From Chromatiales bacterium (GTDB taxonomy: Bacteria > Pseudomonadota > Gammaproteobacteria > UBA6429 > Thiohalophilaceae), in the NCBI GenBank assembly GCA_027076325.1, contig JALTJZ010000045.1, forward strand, positions 1 through 64,000: a DNA stretch of 64,000 nt, read 5' to 3'. Shown here piece by piece: positions 18,679 through 28,494 of the stretch. The position numbers were made by a program, and so were the translations under genes. A model generated the notes under the pieces. The model searched no databases, was not told the DNA's origin, and was given only the letters and a program-made list of their open reading frames with translations. Each line of letters starts with the position of its first letter. Within the stretch, counting starts at the first letter, position 1.

Positions 18679-18692
18679 TTGATCTATATCAA
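18679..18692. promoter_or_regulatory. FNR/ANR-type box upstream of ubiT
   Basis: TTGATCTATATCAA, a perfect FNR palindrome and base-for-base identical to the copy at 14512-14525, including the central CTAT. It is 66 bases from the ubiT start codon on the minus strand. Two identical boxes flanking the same pathway genes are strong evidence of a shared anaerobic regulator. I could not place a convincing -10 element. Confidence 0.8.
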
Positions 18693-18802
18693 CTTGCCAT
18701 CTAAAACCTCAGCGTATAAAAAAGGCACTTTAGCGCAGTGGGAACCCACGAATTCCAAAGAAAAAATTAAAAAGATAGGATATTAATACTGGAATAAAGC
18801 AC

Positions 18803-18918
18803 GGTCATTGCGAGGAAACACTGAAAAACACCTGTTTTCAGTGTTGACGCAGCAATATTATGATTAAACGTTATCAATTTAAGATTGCCGCAGTCACTTT
18901 GTTCCTTCGCAATGACAG
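18803..18918. repeat. Intergenic inverted-repeat element with a nested hairpin
   Basis: GTCATTGCGAGGAA (18804-18817) is mirrored by TTCCTTCGCAATGAC (18902-18916), giving terminal inverted repeats with one bulged base about 85 bases apart. Inside lies a perfect 11-bp stem, AACACTGAAAA (18817-18827) with TTTTCAGTGTT (18835-18845), and a 7-base loop. This resembles widespread small non-coding repeats of the GTCATTGCGAG type rather than an IS. It occupies the 373-base gap between ubiT and the rhodanese gene. The rest of that gap (18693-18802 and 18919-18985) shows no ORF. Confidence 0.7.
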
Positions 18919-18985
18919 GCAACACTCAATTTCGTGGGGTTGCCGCTGCATCAAAGTACCTTGTTTACAGTGGCAATATTGCAGA

Positions 18986-19762
18986 CTAAACCCCCACTAT
19001 CGACTTGGCTCGGCTGAAATCACCTAAATTATAAATTTCATCGACACCAAACTCTTTGAGTTTTTCTGCTGCTATATGACTACGTGTGCCACTGTTACAA
19101 AACAACAAACATTTGTCCTTTTTGAAAGTCTCAATATGTTGCTCCAGATCTTCCAGGGGTAAATTAAGCGCGCCGTCAATAGAATCTTTTGCAAATTCAT
19201 TTTGACTACGGACATCCACTAACGTCACGCCGTCTTTTAACATCAGCTTGGCTTCAAAAATATCCACTGGTGCATGCCATTTACCTAAAACGCGCATGAC
19301 ACCTTCGTACATCCAGGACAAAGTACAAAAATGTGTGAAAATAACGATAGCCTGCAAGAACAGTAAGCTCACTCCAACAATCATTGCCGCCATCGGCATT
19401 TCAAAAATAAACAACGCACCGGCAATAATATTCATTAAACCAGCAGAAAAACAGGCAAGACGACGCTGAAATGGATTTTTTGGCAATTTAACTGCATTGA
19501 ACACTGGTGCAATCATACGGTTATAAATCAGATCCATTGGGTGGCCTGCTGGGAAAATAAACGCCCAGATACCTAATAAAGCAACAAAAAATAAAATAAG
19601 CGGTTGTTGGGTAAATAAACCGTATGCTGCAATTAAAGAACAGGCTGCCGGTGTAAAACGCAAACCCCATTCAAGTTGCTTTAGTTCAGCCGGAGTATAA
19701 CGCTGGAAACCTTGTTGAAACAAACTGCGTTGCTGGAAGGATAAGTTACATTCCTTAGCCAT
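18986..19762 (-). CDS. DUF4395 membrane domain fused to a rhodanese domain
   Basis: The 258-residue protein joins an N-terminal membrane domain of the DUF4395 type (about residues 30-145, with hydrophobic spans and the NPFQRRLACFSAG motif) to a C-terminal cytoplasmic rhodanese domain with the active-site loop CNSGTRS (Cys222). Rhodaneses carry a persulfide on that cysteine and move sulfane sulfur. The start is the ATG at 19762, preceded by AAGGTGG; a GTG nine bases upstream overlaps that ribosome site and is rejected. Anchored sulfurtransferases of this kind may act on sulfide, thiosulfate or detoxification; the substrate is unknown. Confidence 0.8.
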   Translation of the reverse strand: MAKECNLSFQQRSLFQQGFQRYTPAELKQLEWGLRFTPAACSLIAAYGLFTQQPLILFFVALLGIWAFIFPAGHPMDLIYNRMIAPVFNAVKLPKNPFQRRLACFSAGLMNIIAGALFIFEMPMAAMIVGVSLLFLQAIVIFTHFCTLSWMYEGVMRVLGKWHAPVDIFEAKLMLKDGVTLVDVRSQNEFAKDSIDGALNLPLEDLEQHIETFKKDKCLLFCNSGTRSHIAAEKLKEFGVDEIYNLGDFSRAKSIVGV

Positions 19763-19867
19763 GGATACCACCTTAAAAATAATACAGATTGAAAGAGCCG
19801 TATATTATAATTCTCTAATATAGGTTTCGCAAGCAGGAAGAAACTGACTCAGGAAAGTTAGCTGTGT

Positions 19868-20344
19868 TTAGCTATCTTTGGGGCGGTTATGTGTGTACTC
19901 ACTCACCACCGCATCCAACTGTTGTGTACTGGCAGCAATATCGGTTACATCATTGATAATAATAGCAAAATTATCAATTTCGCCATTTGCCGAAGCCAGA
20001 GGAATAAAGGTGATGTTTTGGTACATAAAAACAGCCGACTTTGCGCTGCTACGGCTGTTTTCAAACTTAAATAAATAGGGCTGTTCTTCCCAGGTGCACA
20101 GTAATTTTTTCTTTTGCGCAATACATTGGTGGGCTTTATCCTGAAACCACTGCATTGCAACATCAGGGAATTGCTCAAACAAATTTTTCCCCATTAACAA
20201 TTCAGTACTCAAGCCACTATGGTTCACCATAAACAGGTTCCAGATGCGGATATGGTAGTTTTTATCAAAGATTACCAGACCCACATCAGCCGAATTCACC
20301 ACCGCCATTAAATCTTTAAGACTGTCGGTTTTAATAGCTGTCAT
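19868..20344 (-). CDS. Stand-alone PAS-domain protein coupled to hisC
   Basis: The 158-residue protein is a single PAS domain. Residues 15-45 have the typical VGLVIFDKNYHIRIWNLFM start, and the later strands and NFAIIINDVTDI end match the core; about 25 residues of helical tail follow. There is no kinase, GGDEF or DNA-binding output domain. It starts four bases inside the end of hisC (ATGA overlap), so it is translationally coupled to histidine biosynthesis. It may bind haem, flavin or a small ligand, or act as a partner of another sensor; no ligand residue stands out. Confidence 0.85.
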   Translation of the reverse strand: MTAIKTDSLKDLMAVVNSADVGLVIFDKNYHIRIWNLFMVNHSGLSTELLMGKNLFEQFPDVAMQWFQDKAHQCIAQKKKLLCTWEEQPYLFKFENSRSSAKSAVFMYQNITFIPLASANGEIDNFAIIINDVTDIAASTQQLDAVVSEYTHNRPKDS

Positions 20345-21459
20345 TCAAGAGCCTGACCCAGGGCTTTTAGAAAGGCGCTGTTTTCTTCCGGCATACCCAC
20401 CGTTACGCGTAAGCAATCGCTTAATGTACCGCCGACCGGACTTAAATTTTTAATTAACACACCCGCCTCTTTTAATTTATCAAAAATGGCAGATGCCTCA
20501 CCCTTGCGAGTACGAAATAAAATAAAATTAGCTTGCGAAGGGTAAACCTGTAAGCCGGGTATTTCTGACAATGCAGTAAAAAGCAGCTCACGGTTTTTAC
20601 AAATGGTTTCCGTTTGTGCATCTAGAACAGACTGGTGTTGCAATGCAAACTGTGCCGTTGCCTGAGTCAGTACATTTAAATTATAGGGTAAACGCACTTT
20701 ATCGAACTCATTAAGCCATTCTGTTTTGCCAGCAAGCAAACCCAGTCTTAAACCGGCTAAACCCATTTTTGAAACGGTACGCATTACCAGCAGGTTCTCC
20801 ACTTGTCCGGCTTCATCCATAAAACTGTCACTGGCAAAGGCATGATAGGCTTCATCAATAACAATTACGCCGGGTGCTGCATCAATGATCTTTTGTAGAT
20901 CAGCACGCTCAAACAAATTACCGGTCGGGTTATTTGGATAGGCAATAAAAATAATAGCAGGCTTGTGTTTATCTATTGCTGCAAGAAAAGCCGCCACATC
21001 CAGACTAAAGTCATCGTTTAAAGGCACACTGACATAATGCATACCGGTATACGTTGCTACCATGTCATACATGACAAAACTGGGGTCAACAGATAATACT
21101 GTTTGTTCCTGACCTGCAACAGCCATTAACACCATTTGTATCAGTTCGTCTGAACCATTGCCTAATAAAATATCAGCACCCGCCGGTACCGACATGCTCT
21201 GTCTTAAACTGTCTTTTAATAGCGATGCAGAAGGATCGGGGTAACGATTGAGTTCAACGTCTTTAACCAGCCCCAGCCATTCATCGACCATACTTTCCGG
21301 CCACTGATAGGGGTTTTCCATTGCATCAAGTTTAATGCAATCCGTTGCCGAAGGAACATGATAAGCCTTTAAGGCTCGAATTTCCGGACGAACCCACTGT
21401 TTGATGGCGTCAGCTATGTTACTGGATTTTTCTTTATTCACAATAATTCCATTACTCAA
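20341..21459 (-). CDS. hisC: Histidinol-phosphate aminotransferase
   Basis: HisC is the PLP-dependent enzyme that transaminates imidazole acetol phosphate to histidinol phosphate. The 372-residue fold type I enzyme has the PNNPTG substrate motif (175-180), the IDEAYHAF segment and the PLP lysine, apparently Lys231, in RTVSKMGLAGLRLG. The first in-frame start is a TTG at 21459; a GTG at 21441 is the alternative, and no ATG fits, so the start is uncertain by a few residues. It is separated from hisD by an inverted-repeat element. Confidence 0.93.
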   Translation of the reverse strand: MSNGIIVNKEKSSNIADAIKQWVRPEIRALKAYHVPSATDCIKLDAMENPYQWPESMVDEWLGLVKDVELNRYPDPSASLLKDSLRQSMSVPAGADILLGNGSDELIQMVLMAVAGQEQTVLSVDPSFVMYDMVATYTGMHYVSVPLNDDFSLDVAAFLAAIDKHKPAIIFIAYPNNPTGNLFERADLQKIIDAAPGVIVIDEAYHAFASDSFMDEAGQVENLLVMRTVSKMGLAGLRLGLLAGKTEWLNEFDKVRLPYNLNVLTQATAQFALQHQSVLDAQTETICKNRELLFTALSEIPGLQVYPSQANFILFRTRKGEASAIFDKLKEAGVLIKNLSPVGGTLSDCLRVTVGMPEENSAFLKALGQALE

Positions 21460-21473
21460 ACTTGACTTAATAC

Positions 21474-21554
21474 GTCATTCTCGCGGAGGCGGGAATCTGG
21501 ATATTAAATAAAGCTGTTTTTATAGTTCTGGATTCCTGCCTCTGCGGGAATGAC
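21474..21554. repeat. 81-bp inverted-repeat element between hisD and hisC
   Basis: Arms at 21474-21501 and 21527-21554 are 28 bases each and fully pair if G.U pairs are allowed, with five positions changed in a G.U-compatible way around a 25-base AT-rich loop. The arm begins GTCATTCTCGCGGAGGCGGG, the well-known family of GTCATTCCCGCxxAGGCGGGAATC intergenic repeats. The compensated pattern suggests RNA folding matters. It fills the gap inside the his operon. Confidence 0.8.
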
Positions 21555-21560
21555 AATCAT

Positions 21561-22865
21561 TTATTTTTTTATTCGATACTCAGCCGAACGCGCATGTGCA
21601 GTTAAACTTTCACCTCGCGCCAGTACCGATGCAACTTTGCCTAATTCGGATGCACCGTCTTCGGAACACATAATTAAACTACTGCGTTTCTGGAAGTCGT
21701 ATACACCCAGAGGTGAGCTGAACCTTGCCGTGCGTGATGTTGGTAAAACATGATTCGGGCCAGCACAATAATCACCTAATGCTTCTGCCGTATAGCGTCC
21801 CATAAAAATGGCACCGGCATGACGTATATCAGCCACTATCGCCTGCGGGTTATCAACAGCCAGTTCTAAATGTTCCGGTGCAATATAATTTGCAACCTGA
21901 ATGGCTTCGTCCATATTTTTAACATGGATCATGGCACCACGCTCATTTAACGAGGTGGTTATAATTTCTTTACGTTCCATTTCGGCAACCAGCTTATTAA
22001 TACTGGTTTGTACCGCAGCTAAAAATTCTTTATCAGGAGAAACCAGAATAGACTGTGCGTCTTCATCATGCTCGGCTTGTGAAAATAAGTCCATGGCAAT
22101 CCAGTCGGGATCACTTTTGCCATCACAAACCACCAGGATTTCAGACGGGCCAGCAATCATATCAATACCGACTTTGCCAAACACCATCGACTTTGCGGTC
22201 GCTACATAGATATTGCCAGGGCCCACAATTTTATCCACACTCGGTATGGTTTCAGTGCCATAGGCAAGCGCCGCGACAGCCTGTGCGCCCCCGATGGTAA
22301 ATACTTTGGTTACTCCCGCAATCTGCGCCGCTGCCAACACCATTTCGTTGACTTCGCCATCCGGTGTCGGTACCACCATCACAATTTCTTCAACTCCGGC
22401 TACTTTAGCCGGAATGGCATTCATTAAAACTGATGACGGGTAAGTCGCTTTGCCACCGGGCACATACAAGCCCACACTTTCCAATGCGGTAATTTGCTGC
22501 CCCAGCATAGTGCCATCATCTTCGGTGTACTGCCATGAAGGCATTAATTGTTTTTCATGGTACAAGCGTACCCGCTCTGCGGCTGTTTCAAGTGCGATGC
22601 GTTGAACAGGATCAAGTTGTTCAAGTGCTAGCGCTAACCGTTCGGGGGAGACCGTTAACTCATCCATTGAAGAAACGGATAAACGATCCAGCTTATTACT
22701 TAACTCGATAAGGGCTTTATCCCCTTTATTACGCACGTCCGCGATAATATTTTTAACCGTAGAAAAGACCTGATCATCGGACACACTTTCCCAGGCCAGC
22801 AGGTTATCTAAAGCTGCCCAGAAATCAGAGTCAACGGTATTCAGTTGTTTAATTGAAATAGTCAT
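21561..22865 (-). CDS. hisD: Histidinol dehydrogenase
   Basis: HisD oxidises L-histidinol twice with NAD+ to give histidine; it is a zinc enzyme. The 434-residue length fits. Recognisable segments include [20 protein letters not shown] near residue 137, the VPTPDGE stretch, AGPSEILVV and the C-terminal GPNHVLPTS. The stop codon lies seven bases from the inverted-repeat element that separates it from hisC. It is in the murA-hisG-hisD-hisC order common in non-enteric gamma- and betaproteobacteria. Confidence 0.97.
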   Translation of the reverse strand: MTISIKQLNTVDSDFWAALDNLLAWESVSDDQVFSTVKNIIADVRNKGDKALIELSNKLDRLSVSSMDELTVSPERLALALEQLDPVQRIALETAAERVRLYHEKQLMPSWQYTEDDGTMLGQQITALESVGLYVPGGKATYPSSVLMNAIPAKVAGVEEIVMVVPTPDGEVNEMVLAAAQIAGVTKVFTIGGAQAVAALAYGTETIPSVDKIVGPGNIYVATAKSMVFGKVGIDMIAGPSEILVVCDGKSDPDWIAMDLFSQAEHDEDAQSILVSPDKEFLAAVQTSINKLVAEMERKEIITTSLNERGAMIHVKNMDEAIQVANYIAPEHLELAVDNPQAIVADIRHAGAIFMGRYTAEALGDYCAGPNHVLPTSRTARFSSPLGVYDFQKRSSLIMCSEDGASELGKVASVLARGESLTAHARSAEYRIKK

Positions 22866-22886
22866 AGCAAGTTGTAATCATTTTTT

Positions 22887-23516
22887 TTACTTAACGGCCT
22901 CTGCAATTTTATCAATAAATTTTTGCATCGTATCATGGTTCATTTTCATCGAGGCCTTATTGATAACCAGTCGTGAACTGATATCGGCAATGTGTTCCAT
23001 CGGTTCCAGGCCATTGGCTTTTAATGTGTTCCCGGTATCAACCAGGTCAACAATGCGATCGGCTAAACCCACTATCGGTGCCAGCTCCATTGAGCCATAC
23101 AACTTGATAATTTCAACTTGTTGACCTTGCTCGGCATAATAACGCCGCGCACAATTAACAAATTTGGTTGCAATGCGTAACCGGCCTTGTGGTTCGGGAG
23201 CATTCACCGGCCCCGCTGTCATTAAACGGCATTGGGCAATTTTTAAATCCAGTGGTTCATACAAGCCTTCACCCCCGTGTTCCATTAAAACGTCTTTACC
23301 GGCTACACCAATGTCGGCTGCACCATACTGCACATAGGTTGGTACATCTGAAGCGCGAATGATAACCAGTTTGACATTATCGTCATTGGTATCAAGAATG
23401 AGCTTACGGCTGGTTTCCGGATCATCCACAGGAACGATTCCGGCATGTGCCAGTAACGGTAAGGTTTCTTTAAAAATACGCCCTTTCGATAAGGCAATGG
23501 TTATACGTGTTGTCAT
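22887..23516 (-). CDS. hisG: ATP phosphoribosyltransferase, short form
   Basis: HisG catalyses the first step of histidine synthesis, joining ATP and PRPP. At 209 residues this is the short form (HisGS), lacking the C-terminal ACT-like regulatory domain. Short HisG needs the aaRS-like regulatory subunit HisZ, which is not in this window. Motifs include the start [11 protein letters not shown] and the PRPP-binding region near [19 protein letters not shown]. It lies between murA and hisD on the minus strand. Confidence 0.96.
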   Translation of the reverse strand: MTTRITIALSKGRIFKETLPLLAHAGIVPVDDPETSRKLILDTNDDNVKLVIIRASDVPTYVQYGAADIGVAGKDVLMEHGGEGLYEPLDLKIAQCRLMTAGPVNAPEPQGRLRIATKFVNCARRYYAEQGQQVEIIKLYGSMELAPIVGLADRIVDLVDTGNTLKANGLEPMEHIADISSRLVINKASMKMNHDTMQKFIDKIAEAVK

Positions 23517-23559
23517 CTTTTTTGAACTTTTAGTTAGTTAGCTCGGCTTTAAGCTTAAT

Positions 23560-25082
<1,523 letters not shown>

Positions 25083-25284
25083 TGGCACACCTTAAATTAT
25101 ATAGGGAGGTAAACTAAGGGCGCTATTTTAGCCTGTGATTGACATTAAGGCACAGGAATTTATGCGTTATTTAGCGCTAAATACAGCATTTTAGTAAAAA
25201 AACTGGAAAATACAGGGGAGAAATAGAAATAGTCTCCATCAACGGCAAATGAAACAGCCGTAACAAAGGCTTATAGGGGTAAAC

Positions 25285-25599
25285 TTAGTCGATTGGTAAT
25301 ATTTCCAGCAAATCACTGGCTTTTGCAATATCCAGTATTTGCTGGGGTAAATTTAATAAATGAAGTTTAATATTTCTTGCTTTAGCTTTCGCTAGCCAGG
25401 AAACGATTAGCGCAACAGCAGCACTGTCACTGTTTTTTACTTCAGCAAAATCAATGCTGATTTCCTTTTGCGAATTAAAGAAATTTGCCACTTCATTTAA
25501 AACTGACATAGCAGTATGCATCATTAACACGCCTTCCACAGAAAAGCGTGTATCCGATACTTTCGTGATACTAACGCCTTGCATATTAACGTTGACCAT
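25285..25599 (-). CDS. mlaB: MlaB, STAS-domain subunit of the Mla transporter
   Basis: MlaB is the small STAS protein that binds the MlaF ATPase and stabilises the MlaFEDB complex in the inner membrane. The 104-residue protein has the STAS pattern, with the motif DFAEVKNSDSAAVALIVSW around residue 53, the helical signature shared with anti-sigma antagonists. It follows mlaC by 5 bases and closes the mlaFEDCB run. The 196-base gap to ibaG suggests ibaG-murA may also have their own promoter. Confidence 0.9.
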   Translation of the reverse strand: MVNVNMQGVSITKVSDTRFSVEGVLMMHTAMSVLNEVANFFNSQKEISIDFAEVKNSDSAAVALIVSWLAKAKARNIKLHLLNLPQQILDIAKASDLLEILPID

Positions 25600-25604
25600 C
25601 CCGC

Positions 25605-26243
25605 TTAGGCTTCTTTTTTCTTGTTATGCTTTTGTAAACGTGCAATCAATGCATCCAGACCTTTTTGTTTTACTTCAGATGCAAAGGTTGTTCGATAATT
25701 GGCTATCAGGCTAACACCTTCAACGGAAATATCATAAACCTTCCAGCCTTTTTTCTTTTTGTGCAGGCTGTAATTAATTGCAACCGGCTCACCTTTTCCT
25801 GTTTCAACCTGAGTTTTAACTGTAACATTGCCTTTCGATACATCATCGCGTAATGGTTTGTAGGTAATTTTACTGTCCGTATACTCAAGCAAGGCAACAG
25901 AGTACGTCCGTACCATTAATTCTCTAAACGCTTTTATAAAACCTATTTTTTGGGCACGTGAAGCAGTTCTCCAGTTTTTACCCAACACCCATTTAGACAT
26001 ACTAATAAAATCAAAGTGTGGTAAGACAATGTCACTCACCAGACCATAAACAAGCTCCGGGTTTTTATCCAGATTTTGTTTTTCTGCTTTTAATTTGGCA
26101 AACATCTTCTCAGTTGTTGTTTTTACCAATGCTTGCGGATCATCTGTAGAGCCGACAGCATAGGCTTGTGTTGCATTAACAATAATGAAGGCGACAAACG
26201 CCATAAAAACAGCCAGATATTTTGAACTATTCTTTAAAATCAT
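25605..26243 (-). CDS. mlaC: MlaC, periplasmic phospholipid carrier
   Basis: MlaC shuttles phospholipids across the periplasm between the outer-membrane MlaA complex and the inner-membrane MlaFEDB. The 212-residue precursor has a Sec signal (about residues 1-29, ending QAYA) and a Tol/Ttg2-type domain, with the LVKTTTEKMFAKL start and the VYDISVEGVSLIANYR end typical of the family. It overlaps mlaD by 4 bases. MlaA is about 4.3 kb away on the opposite strand in this window. Confidence 0.95.
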   Translation of the reverse strand: MILKNSSKYLAVFMAFVAFIIVNATQAYAVGSTDDPQALVKTTTEKMFAKLKAEKQNLDKNPELVYGLVSDIVLPHFDFISMSKWVLGKNWRTASRAQKIGFIKAFRELMVRTYSVALLEYTDSKITYKPLRDDVSKGNVTVKTQVETGKGEPVAINYSLHKKKKGWKVYDISVEGVSLIANYRTTFASEVKQKGLDALIARLQKHNKKKEA

Positions 26244-26797
26244 TTTACAGTCTCCTTTTTGTCTTCATCCATAAATCTAGAAATAAACTGGCCAATTAGT
26301 TTTTCCAGAACCAGTGAATCCTGAGTCAATTTAATTTCAGAGCCTTGTTGTAATGTGCTTGGTTTGCAATCATTCCTGGCTGACTCGTCTATGCTGATTT
26401 CGCCACTATCATCAAGAGAAATTTCTTCGCAATCATTCGAGCCTGCACCGGGTTCCAGACCAATGTATTTTTCGCCCAGTAAACCAGCAGTATAAATACT
26501 GGCAGACGAATCATCGGGCAAAGTATTGTATTCGCCTTCTATTTCCATTGTGACCAAGGCACTTAAACGTTGTTTATCAAACTCGATAGCTTTAACCCGC
26601 CCGATACGCACCCCTGACATCGTCACGGGTGAACGTACCTTAAGGCCACTAATATCTTCAAAGTAGGCGGTAACATCGTAACCGCTATCTGAATTATAGG
26701 TACTTAAATTACTCACTTGCATTGCCAGCATAAACAATGCAGCAATACCCGCAGCAACAAACAGCCCCACCCAGATTTCTGTGATACGTGTTGTCAT
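26240..26797 (-). CDS. mlaD: MlaD, MCE-domain subunit of the Mla transporter
   Basis: MlaD is the hexameric MCE protein that forms the periplasmic channel of the Mla complex. The 185-residue protein has an N-terminal membrane anchor (residues 8-28), then the MCE domain with the FEDISGLKVRSPVTMSGVRIG motif and the LLGEKYIGL segment. A tail with several acidic residues and two Cys follows. It sits 28 bases after mlaE and overlaps mlaC. Confidence 0.95.
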   Translation of the reverse strand: MTTRITEIWVGLFVAAGIAALFMLAMQVSNLSTYNSDSGYDVTAYFEDISGLKVRSPVTMSGVRIGRVKAIEFDKQRLSALVTMEIEGEYNTLPDDSSASIYTAGLLGEKYIGLEPGAGSNDCEEISLDDSGEISIDESARNDCKPSTLQQGSEIKLTQDSLVLEKLIGQFISRFMDEDKKETVK

Positions 26798-26825
26798 TTG
26801 CTTTTCTCCTGAAACGAACCTTAAA

Positions 26826-27602
26826 CTAGTTAAACATAAGTGCGGTTAAAATAAAGTCTAACCCTAAAATCGCCAGTGATGAATGCACCACTGTTCGAGT
26901 AGTGGCTCGGCTAACACCTTCCGATGTAGGGATTGCATCATACCCTTCAAAAATTGCAATCCAGGTCACCACAAAACCAAACACAATACTTTTTATTACA
27001 CCATTATAAATATCTTCATAGAGATCAACGCTGGCCTGCATTTGTGACCAGTAAGCACCCTCGTCCACACCGAGCAAGCCGACGCCCACAAAATAGCCGC
27101 CAAGCACACCCACTGCACTAAACATAGCTGCCAGCAATGGCATTGAAATAAAACCCGCCAAGAAACGGGGTGCAAGCACTCGCCGAATGGGATCGACCGC
27201 CATCATTTCCATTGCCGATAATTGTTCGGTGGCTTTCATTAAACCAATTTCAGCGGTAAGCGCCGAGCCTGCTCGCCCCGCAAATAACAGTGCCGTGACA
27301 ACCGGCCCTAACTCCCGTACTAAAGTCAGAGCCACCATTACACCTAACGATTCTTCTGCACCAAAATCAACCAGGGTATTATAGCCCTGCAAACCCATCA
27401 CCATACCAACAAAAAAACCGGAGACCACAACAATAAGAAGTGACAGCACACCCACAGAATAAAGTTGTTGAATAATTAAACGTGGGCGAAAAAAGAGTGC
27501 AGGCTGGCCTTTCAATACATCAACAATAAGAATATGGCCACGCCCCAGACGCTGAAAAAAGTCCAGCGCTTTATGCCCAAGAGATTGAAGCTGATTTATC
27601 AT
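26826..27602 (-). CDS. mlaE: MlaE, permease subunit of the Mla transporter
   Basis: MlaE is the inner-membrane permease of the Mla phospholipid ABC transporter. The 258-residue protein carries the MlaE-family features: [27 protein letters not shown] and the [13 protein letters not shown] motif, with about five membrane segments. Its start overlaps the end of mlaF by 4 bases (ATGA). Confidence 0.96.
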   Translation of the reverse strand: MINQLQSLGHKALDFFQRLGRGHILIVDVLKGQPALFFRPRLIIQQLYSVGVLSLLIVVVSGFFVGMVMGLQGYNTLVDFGAEESLGVMVALTLVRELGPVVTALLFAGRAGSALTAEIGLMKATEQLSAMEMMAVDPIRRVLAPRFLAGFISMPLLAAMFSAVGVLGGYFVGVGLLGVDEGAYWSQMQASVDLYEDIYNGVIKSIVFGFVVTWIAIFEGYDAIPTSEGVSRATTRTVVHSSLAILGLDFILTALMFN

Positions 27603-28399
27603 ATATTAAGATCGTCTGTATAAGGTTGAGATTGAAAATGAAATGGCACCGGGCCATCGGGCTTGCCTTTCATAAACTGCTGCGCCCATTCGGAATCAGA
27701 ATTGGCTAAATCTTCTGTTGTACCATGCGCCACGACCTTACCACCCGATAACAGGTAAATATAATCGGCAATGGATGAGGCTTCTTCAATATCGTGGGAA
27801 ACAACCACACTGGTTAAACCCAGTGCATCATTCAAATTGCGAATTAAGCGCACCAGTACGCCCATTGAAATCGGATCCTGGCCGGTAAAAGGTTCATCGT
27901 ACATAATCATCATCGGGTCAAGCGCAATTGCTCGCGCTAACGCAACCCGCCGTGCCATACCACCCGACAATTCCGCCGGCATTAAATCACGCGCACCACG
28001 CAAACCCACCGCCTGTAACTTCATTAAAACAAGTGTGCGGATAAGCTCATCAGAAAGGTTGGTGTGTTCACGAATAGGATACGCCACGTTCTCAAACACA
28101 CTTAAATCGGTAAGTAAGGCACCATTTTGAAATAACATCCCCATGCGTTTGCGTAGTTCATACAGGCGCCGATGCCCCAATGTTGTAACTTCTTCACCAT
28201 CAACGCTAATAGAGCCTTGCATCGGTTTTAGCTGCCGACCAATCAGCCGTAACAGGGTTGTTTTGCCGGTGCCACTTGGGCCCATAATCACGGTAATTTT
28301 GCCGCGTTGAATATCCAGATCCACGCCATCAAAAATCATCCGGCCAGCACGGGCAAATTTTAAATCGCGAACTTTAACCAGGGTTTTATTTTCGTCCAT
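27599..28399 (-). CDS. mlaF: MlaF, ATPase subunit of the Mla transporter
   Basis: MlaF powers the Mla transporter. The 266-residue ABC ATPase has Walker [10 protein letters not shown] (40-48), the signature [14 protein letters not shown], Walker [13 protein letters not shown] and the switch His in VVSHDIEEA. It is the first gene of mlaFEDCB and probably carries the operon promoter in the 95 bases before it, next to the DUF72-like gene on the same strand. Confidence 0.96.
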   Translation of the reverse strand: MDENKTLVKVRDLKFARAGRMIFDGVDLDIQRGKITVIMGPSGTGKTTLLRLIGRQLKPMQGSISVDGEEVTTLGHRRLYELRKRMGMLFQNGALLTDLSVFENVAYPIREHTNLSDELIRTLVLMKLQAVGLRGARDLMPAELSGGMARRVALARAIALDPMMIMYDEPFTGQDPISMGVLVRLIRNLNDALGLTSVVVSHDIEEASSIADYIYLLSGGKVVAHGTTEDLANSDSEWAQQFMKGKPDGPVPFHFQSQPYTDDLNI

Positions 28400-28494
28400 A
28401 CAAATACTTATTGGTTATTTTTATACTCCACATTGTGCCTTGCATTGAGCTGCCTTGCAACGCCTTAAAAAGCATAAAAAGTTGCTAATATAAC

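Noticed and set aside
18700-18760. Possible tRNA or small RNA between ubiT and the repeat element
   Set aside because: I could not fold a cloverleaf or find a T-loop; only the FNR box and the repeat are supported.
25089-25284. Sigma70 promoter with TATAAT at 25096-25101 for ibaG
   Set aside because: The -35 region is poor and the predicted start would leave a leader of only a few bases.
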